In this document: piece by piece, positions 60,612 through 64,000 of the stretch
Numbering within the stretch: the first letter of the stretch is position 1
Layout: each line of letters opens with the position of its first letter
DNA from: Nitrospirota bacterium
GTDB lineage: Bacteria > Nitrospirota > Thermodesulfovibrionia > UBA6902
DNA: 64,000 nucleotides
Assembly: GCA_016215115.1 (NCBI GenBank)
Contig: JACRLN010000006.1
Coordinates: forward strand, 1-64,000
Direction: 5' to 3'
Made by a program: the position numbers and the translations under genes
Notes under the pieces: model-generated
Seen by the model: the letters and a program-made list of their open reading frames with translations, nothing else
Databases searched by the model: none
What the model was told of the DNA's origin: nothing

Positions 60612-63419
60612 ATGCCTTCTGATAAGGAAATACATAAAAACATAATCGATGCTTCCTGCGCCACACCTGACCCCAAAAGGGCTGAGGCAAATCTGCTCAG
60701 GCTTTTTGAAATAGCGTCTGAAAGAGAGCGCTTTATTCCTAATATAAAAGATGTTGCGAAACTCTTTGCCGTGAGTCAGTTTCTTGCTAATTATTGCATC
60801 TCCAATCCCGATGATCTCTTTAGTGCATTAAAGGAAATAAAAACACCTGTCACAAAGAAGTTCCTATCCGGAAGGGGTAATACCGAACTTGCTTTCCATG
60901 AAGAAACAGATGTAACAGGCGCAATGAAAAGGATAAGATTATTTAAAAAGCACAATCTCCTGAGGATTACCATGAGAGACATTATGGGGATAACTGATAC
61001 ACTCACCTCAATGGATGAGCTGACTTATCTTGCAGAGGTAATTATTTATTTTACGCTCCTTTATTCTTTTGAAATGAATGTTCGGAAGTTCGGGGATCCC
61101 TCTGACGAAGGACTCACCCTTATGGCTCTCGGTAAGCTTGGCGGCGAGGAACTTAATTATAGTTCCGATGTTGATCTAATGGCAGTCTATGCTGAAGAAG
61201 GAGAGACCTCGGGTATCCTAACGCTCTCCAATGTAAGACTAAACAGAATCAGCAACAGCGAATTTTATTCTAAGGTTATAGAACTTTTTAACAGGATGCT
61301 TTCTCAAAATACAGAGGAGGGCATTGCCTATAGGGTTGATCTCAGACTAAGGCCTCAGGGAGAGAGGGGTCAGGTTGCGCTTCCGCTGAAGTCATATCAG
61401 ACGTACTACGAAACATGGGGGCGCACATGGGAGAGAATGGCGTTGATAAGGGCGAGACCCGTAGCCGGCAACATGCGGCTTGGCAAATCGTTTATGGAGA
61501 TTGTAGAATCCTTTGTCTGGAAAAGGGCTGCGGATTATTCTGATATTGAAGAAATAAAGGCGTTAAAGAAAAAAATAGATTCTGCTTTTTCAAAAGATGA
61601 TATAAAGCGGGGCTACGGAGGCATTAGAGAAGCGGAATTTTTTATACAGACCTTTCAACTTATATACGGCAATGAAAATGAAGGGCTTCGAACTCACAGG
61701 CTTTTAAATGCAATACAATCGCTGAGATGGCTGGGAATGCTGCCTGAAGGAGACCTCATTACACTGAGGGATAATTATCTTTATTTAAGGAAAGTTGAAC
61801 ATCTCCTTCAGATGAAGGATGACCTTCAGACACATTCGTTGCCGGCGTTAGAGGATGATTTGAGGGCGCTTGCAATAAAGACAGGCTTTATTTCTGCAAA
61901 TGATTTTATGTCTGACCTCAGGCTGAGAAGGATGAAAATAAGAAATATGTATAACTCTCTCCTTGGCACAGAAGAAGATGCTTATGCCGAAGCGCTTTCA
62001 CTTCTTGAAGGAGACCTCAGCGATGAGGAACTTGAAGACTATCTCTCTTTCAGGGGATTTAAAATGCCGTCTTCCGGTATGAAGAATCTTAAAGGCATAA
62101 GAGAACAGCTCAGTATCTTCAGGACGCAGCATGAACGCACTGCCATGAGGAAGATTGTCCCTATGCTCATTGAAAAGGCATTAAATGCAGAAAGCCCTGA
62201 CAGGGCGCTCAGGGGTCTTGAGAGTTTCTTTGCTGCAATAGGCATTAAAGAGACTTATCTGACAGGGTTTATGGAGAGAAAGGAATTAGCGGATGGCGTC
62301 ATAAAAATACTGTCTCTGAGCACATATCTCACAAGAATCTTTTTGAGCAGTCCGAAATATTTTGATTTGCTTCTTGAAGGGAATATTATAAGAAAAACAT
62401 TCAAAAAAACAGAAGAAGAACTGAGAAGAAGTGTTACAGGGGAATATTCCGGGTCAGTAATTGCCGGGTATAAGAATACCGAGGAAATCCGTCTCGGAAG
62501 TTTCTTCCTCATGCATGTTATCAGGGTAAATTATTTAGTCAGGTGCCTGTCACACCTTGCAGATGCGGTAATTGGGATAATAACGTCAGCAGTAGGGGCG
62601 AACAGCCGTTCACCCCTGCATATCGGTTTCTCAGTGCTCGGAATGGGCAAGCTTGGCAGCAGGGAAATAACATTCGGTTCTGACCTTGATATAATCTTCC
62701 TTTCAGCACAACCGGAAGACCTGAAGATTGCGGAGAAGATTTTAAAAACATTAACTGCATACACCGACAGAGGCATAATTTATAACGTTGACATGAGGCT
62801 CAGGCCTGACGGCTCCAGGGGTGTGCTTTTAATGGACATCGAAGGGTACAGGAATTATTACCTGAATAGCGCGCATCCCTGGGAGATACAGGCTCTCCTT
62901 AAGGTAAGACCGGTTGCAGGCGATATGAAATCTGCAAGGTTGTTTATAGAAATGGCAAAGGAAGTTGTTTTAAAAAGGGGAGCGGAACTGAATAGAGACG
63001 ATATAAGGACCATGAGAGAGAGGATAGTAAAAGAATTATCTCTTGAATCAAAAGGGATAGATGTAAAACTCGGTCCCGGAGGCATAGAGGAGATAGAATT
63101 TTATATACAGTGGCTGCAGCTTTATCATGCAAAAGGGTCTCCCGAAATACTTGTGCAGGACACGGTATCTGCGATACGGCGTCTTGTTAAAAGGAGTATC
63201 TTGAATGAACGGTACGGAAAAACTCTTCTGCATGCCTATGAATATTTCAGAGCATTGGAAACCCTCATGAGATTAAATGAGGAACATGTGATCGCAGAAG
63301 ATTCCGGGTTTGCTGAATTAGCTGCAATTTTTATGGGGCATAAAAACAGGAATGAGTTTCTGGAATATCTGAAGGCGATTAGAAAAAAGGTTATGGAAGT
63401 TGCAGGGGCAAATGCCTGA
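60612..63419 (+). CDS. glnE: Glutamine synthetase adenylyltransferase/deadenylase
   Basis: A 935-residue protein with two nucleotidyltransferase domains. The N-terminal one has LMALGKLGGEELNYSSDVDL near residue 170 and YRVDLRLRPQGERG. The C-terminal one has LGMGKLGSREITFGSDLDII near residue 673 and NVDMRLRPDGSRG. Both keep the G-S-D-x-D catalytic pattern (the first as SSDVDL). GlnE adds AMP to, or removes it from, Tyr398 of glutamine synthetase under PII and glutamine control. Length matches E. coli GlnE. Confidence 0.95.
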   Translation: MPSDKEIHKNIIDASCATPDPKRAEANLLRLFEIASERERFIPNIKDVAKLFAVSQFLANYCISNPDDLFSALKEIKTPVTKKFLSGRGNTELAFHEETDVTGAMKRIRLFKKHNLLRITMRDIMGITDTLTSMDELTYLAEVIIYFTLLYSFEMNVRKFGDPSDEGLTLMALGKLGGEELNYSSDVDLMAVYAEEGETSGILTLSNVRLNRISNSEFYSKVIELFNRMLSQNTEEGIAYRVDLRLRPQGERGQVALPLKSYQTYYETWGRTWERMALIRARPVAGNMRLGKSFMEIVESFVWKRAADYSDIEEIKALKKKIDSAFSKDDIKRGYGGIREAEFFIQTFQLIYGNENEGLRTHRLLNAIQSLRWLGMLPEGDLITLRDNYLYLRKVEHLLQMKDDLQTHSLPALEDDLRALAIKTGFISANDFMSDLRLRRMKIRNMYNSLLGTEEDAYAEALSLLEGDLSDEELEDYLSFRGFKMPSSGMKNLKGIREQLSIFRTQHERTAMRKIVPMLIEKALNAESPDRALRGLESFFAAIGIKETYLTGFMERKELADGVIKILSLSTYLTRIFLSSPKYFDLLLEGNIIRKTFKKTEEELRRSVTGEYSGSVIAGYKNTEEIRLGSFFLMHVIRVNYLVRCLSHLADAVIGIITSAVGANSRSPLHIGFSVLGMGKLGSREITFGSDLDIIFLSAQPEDLKIAEKILKTLTAYTDRGIIYNVDMRLRPDGSRGVLLMDIEGYRNYYLNSAHPWEIQALLKVRPVAGDMKSARLFIEMAKEVVLKRGAELNRDDIRTMRERIVKELSLESKGIDVKLGPGGIEEIEFYIQWLQLYHAKGSPEILVQDTVSAIRRLVKRSILNERYGKTLLHAYEYFRALETLMRLNEEHVIAEDSGFAELAAIFMGHKNRNEFLEYLKAIRKKVMEVAGANA

Positions 63420-63444
63420 TAATTTTATTAGCGGGAAAGTTCGT

Positions 63445-63527
63445 AAGTACGTAAGCGATGAAGTCAAGAAGCGATGTCCTTCTTCTTCCGCGCTTCCCCA
63501 CTTCCACGCTTGCGCACTTATGTACTT
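63445..63527. repeat. AAGTACGTAAG inverted repeat
   Basis: AAGTACGTAAGCG faces CGCACTTATGTACTT, with AAGCGATGTCC and GGAAG-type sub-repeats inside. Lies between glnE and the last gene. Confidence 0.55.
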
Positions 63528-63559
63528 CTCCGCTGACAGCAATTGTGAGGGCTAATACT

Positions 63560-63898
63560 ATGAACTTCATCAGACTTTTACCTGTAATATTGAGTTTGCT
63601 TCTTCTTGGAGCACACTTTTTTCGAGCAGCTAACACGGTTATTTTTTTACTTACTGTAGCGACCCCGTTGCTTTTGCTGATTCGTAAACCCTGGGTTGTC
63701 CGGTCATGCCAGATAGTTCTTGTTGCAGGAGGAATTGAATGGATAAGAACCATGGTCGTCCTTGCAAAGATGCGTCAGGCTTCAGGAGAACCATGGGAGC
63801 GTCTGGCCCTGATTCTCGGAGGAGTGGCATTGTTTACAGTCTGTTCAGTGCTTGTCTTCAGATTCAGATCGTTGCGGGAACGGTATAAGCTTACCTAA
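63560..63898 (+). CDS. Small multi-span membrane protein
   Basis: A 112-residue protein with about four hydrophobic segments (LLPVILSLLLLGAHFF, VIFLLTVATPLLLLI, CQIVLVAGGIEWI, LALILGGVALFTVCSVLVF) and a basic end (RFRSLRERYKLT). ATG 63560 follows GTGAGGG; an upstream ATG at 63458 would translate repeat DNA. The family is not one I can name. Confidence 0.6.
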   Translation: MNFIRLLPVILSLLLLGAHFFRAANTVIFLLTVATPLLLLIRKPWVVRSCQIVLVAGGIEWIRTMVVLAKMRQASGEPWERLALILGGVALFTVCSVLVFRFRSLRERYKLT

Positions 63899-63977
63899 TG
63901 TAATCAATAACTTTAAGAACCTTATGAACTAAACCGTCTACTGAAAAACCAGATTGAACTCAGAGATTGACAATAAT

Positions 63978-64000
63978 ATCTGATTTTCTTATAATCAGAT
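63978..64000. terminator. Hairpin at the window edge
   Basis: ATCTGATT-TTCTTAT-AATCAGAT, eight pairs with seven-base loop, cut by the window end, so any T-run cannot be seen. Confidence 0.35.

Noticed and set aside
63458-63559. Extended N-terminus of the last membrane protein
   Set aside because: The extra 34 residues come from an inverted repeat, and a better-placed ATG with GTGAGGG follows at 63560.

Overview
The window looks like a moderate-GC, Gram-negative-type anaerobe or microaerophile. The gene style (fused NifEN, NifI1/NifI2, PA2779/PA2778 pair, tandem DUF507, DUF6982, two-CW protein, very abundant dispersed palindromic repeats) fits uncultivated Nitrospirota best. This assignment is inference from gene content; no rRNA is present. 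Apolipoprotein N-acyltransferase, several lipoproteins, a porin and FtsEX/EnvC-like proteins indicate a two-membrane envelope.

Layout. 0.2-2.3 kb: PA2779 / C39-like peptidase / TPR lipoprotein set and a DUF6982 protein. 2.5-5.1 kb: tRNA-Met, radA and a LolB-like lipoprotein. 5.4-7.2 kb: a secreted DUF642/CARDB protein and a CopG-type antitoxin beside decayed DNA. 7.3-14.5 kb (minus): ftsE-ftsX-envC-like, an ExeA-like ATPase, a TPR protein and a UbiD decarboxylase. 14.5-20.7 kb (minus): a type III restriction-modification locus with a Bro-N gene between mod and res. 20.8-31.5 kb: housekeeping genes (rpsF-ssb-rpsR-DUF507 x2, lnt, tRNA-Phe, ABC ATPase, M20 peptidase) and a patch of small accessory genes ending at initiator tRNA. 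31.5-35.2 kb: methyltransferase, DUF1015, and the apt/mtnP salvage pair. 35.5-39.9 kb: an XRE regulator with paired operators, a small two-CW protein, and HDOD, GGDEF and HD-GYP genes (c-di-GMP turnover).

40.0-63.4 kb is a nitrogen-fixation and ammonium-assimilation island: nifH, nifD, nifK, fused nifEN, a 33-aa ORF, nifX, nifI1, nifI2, a nif-type ferredoxin, a GNAT gene, nifB, a hesA/moeB-like gene, nifV (broken by an apparent frameshift), a stand-alone NifA-like Fis helix-turn-helix protein, a porin, amtB-glnK, a second amtB-glnK, a class I glutamine amidotransferase, glnA, glnB and glnE. Textbook GG-N10-GC sigma-54 promoters lie before nifH, nifB, the Fis-like gene and the second amtB. Each has TACA-N4-TGTA-like boxes upstream; before nifH and nifB these form pairs with the same 20-bp spacing. 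Together these genes would build MoFe nitrogenase and its cofactor, import ammonium, and control it through PII proteins and glutamine synthetase adenylylation. No full-length nifA, nifU, nifS, draT or draG is in the window.

The other dominant theme is dispersed repeats: a MITE-like element with CCACAGAG ends, ATTCCCG/CGGGAAT hairpin pairs, 30-bp TGTAGGGGC palindromes, CAGCT/TCAGC repeats and others. Several have become protein-coding, most strikingly inside nifEN, where a repeat forms the linker between the NifE and NifN halves.
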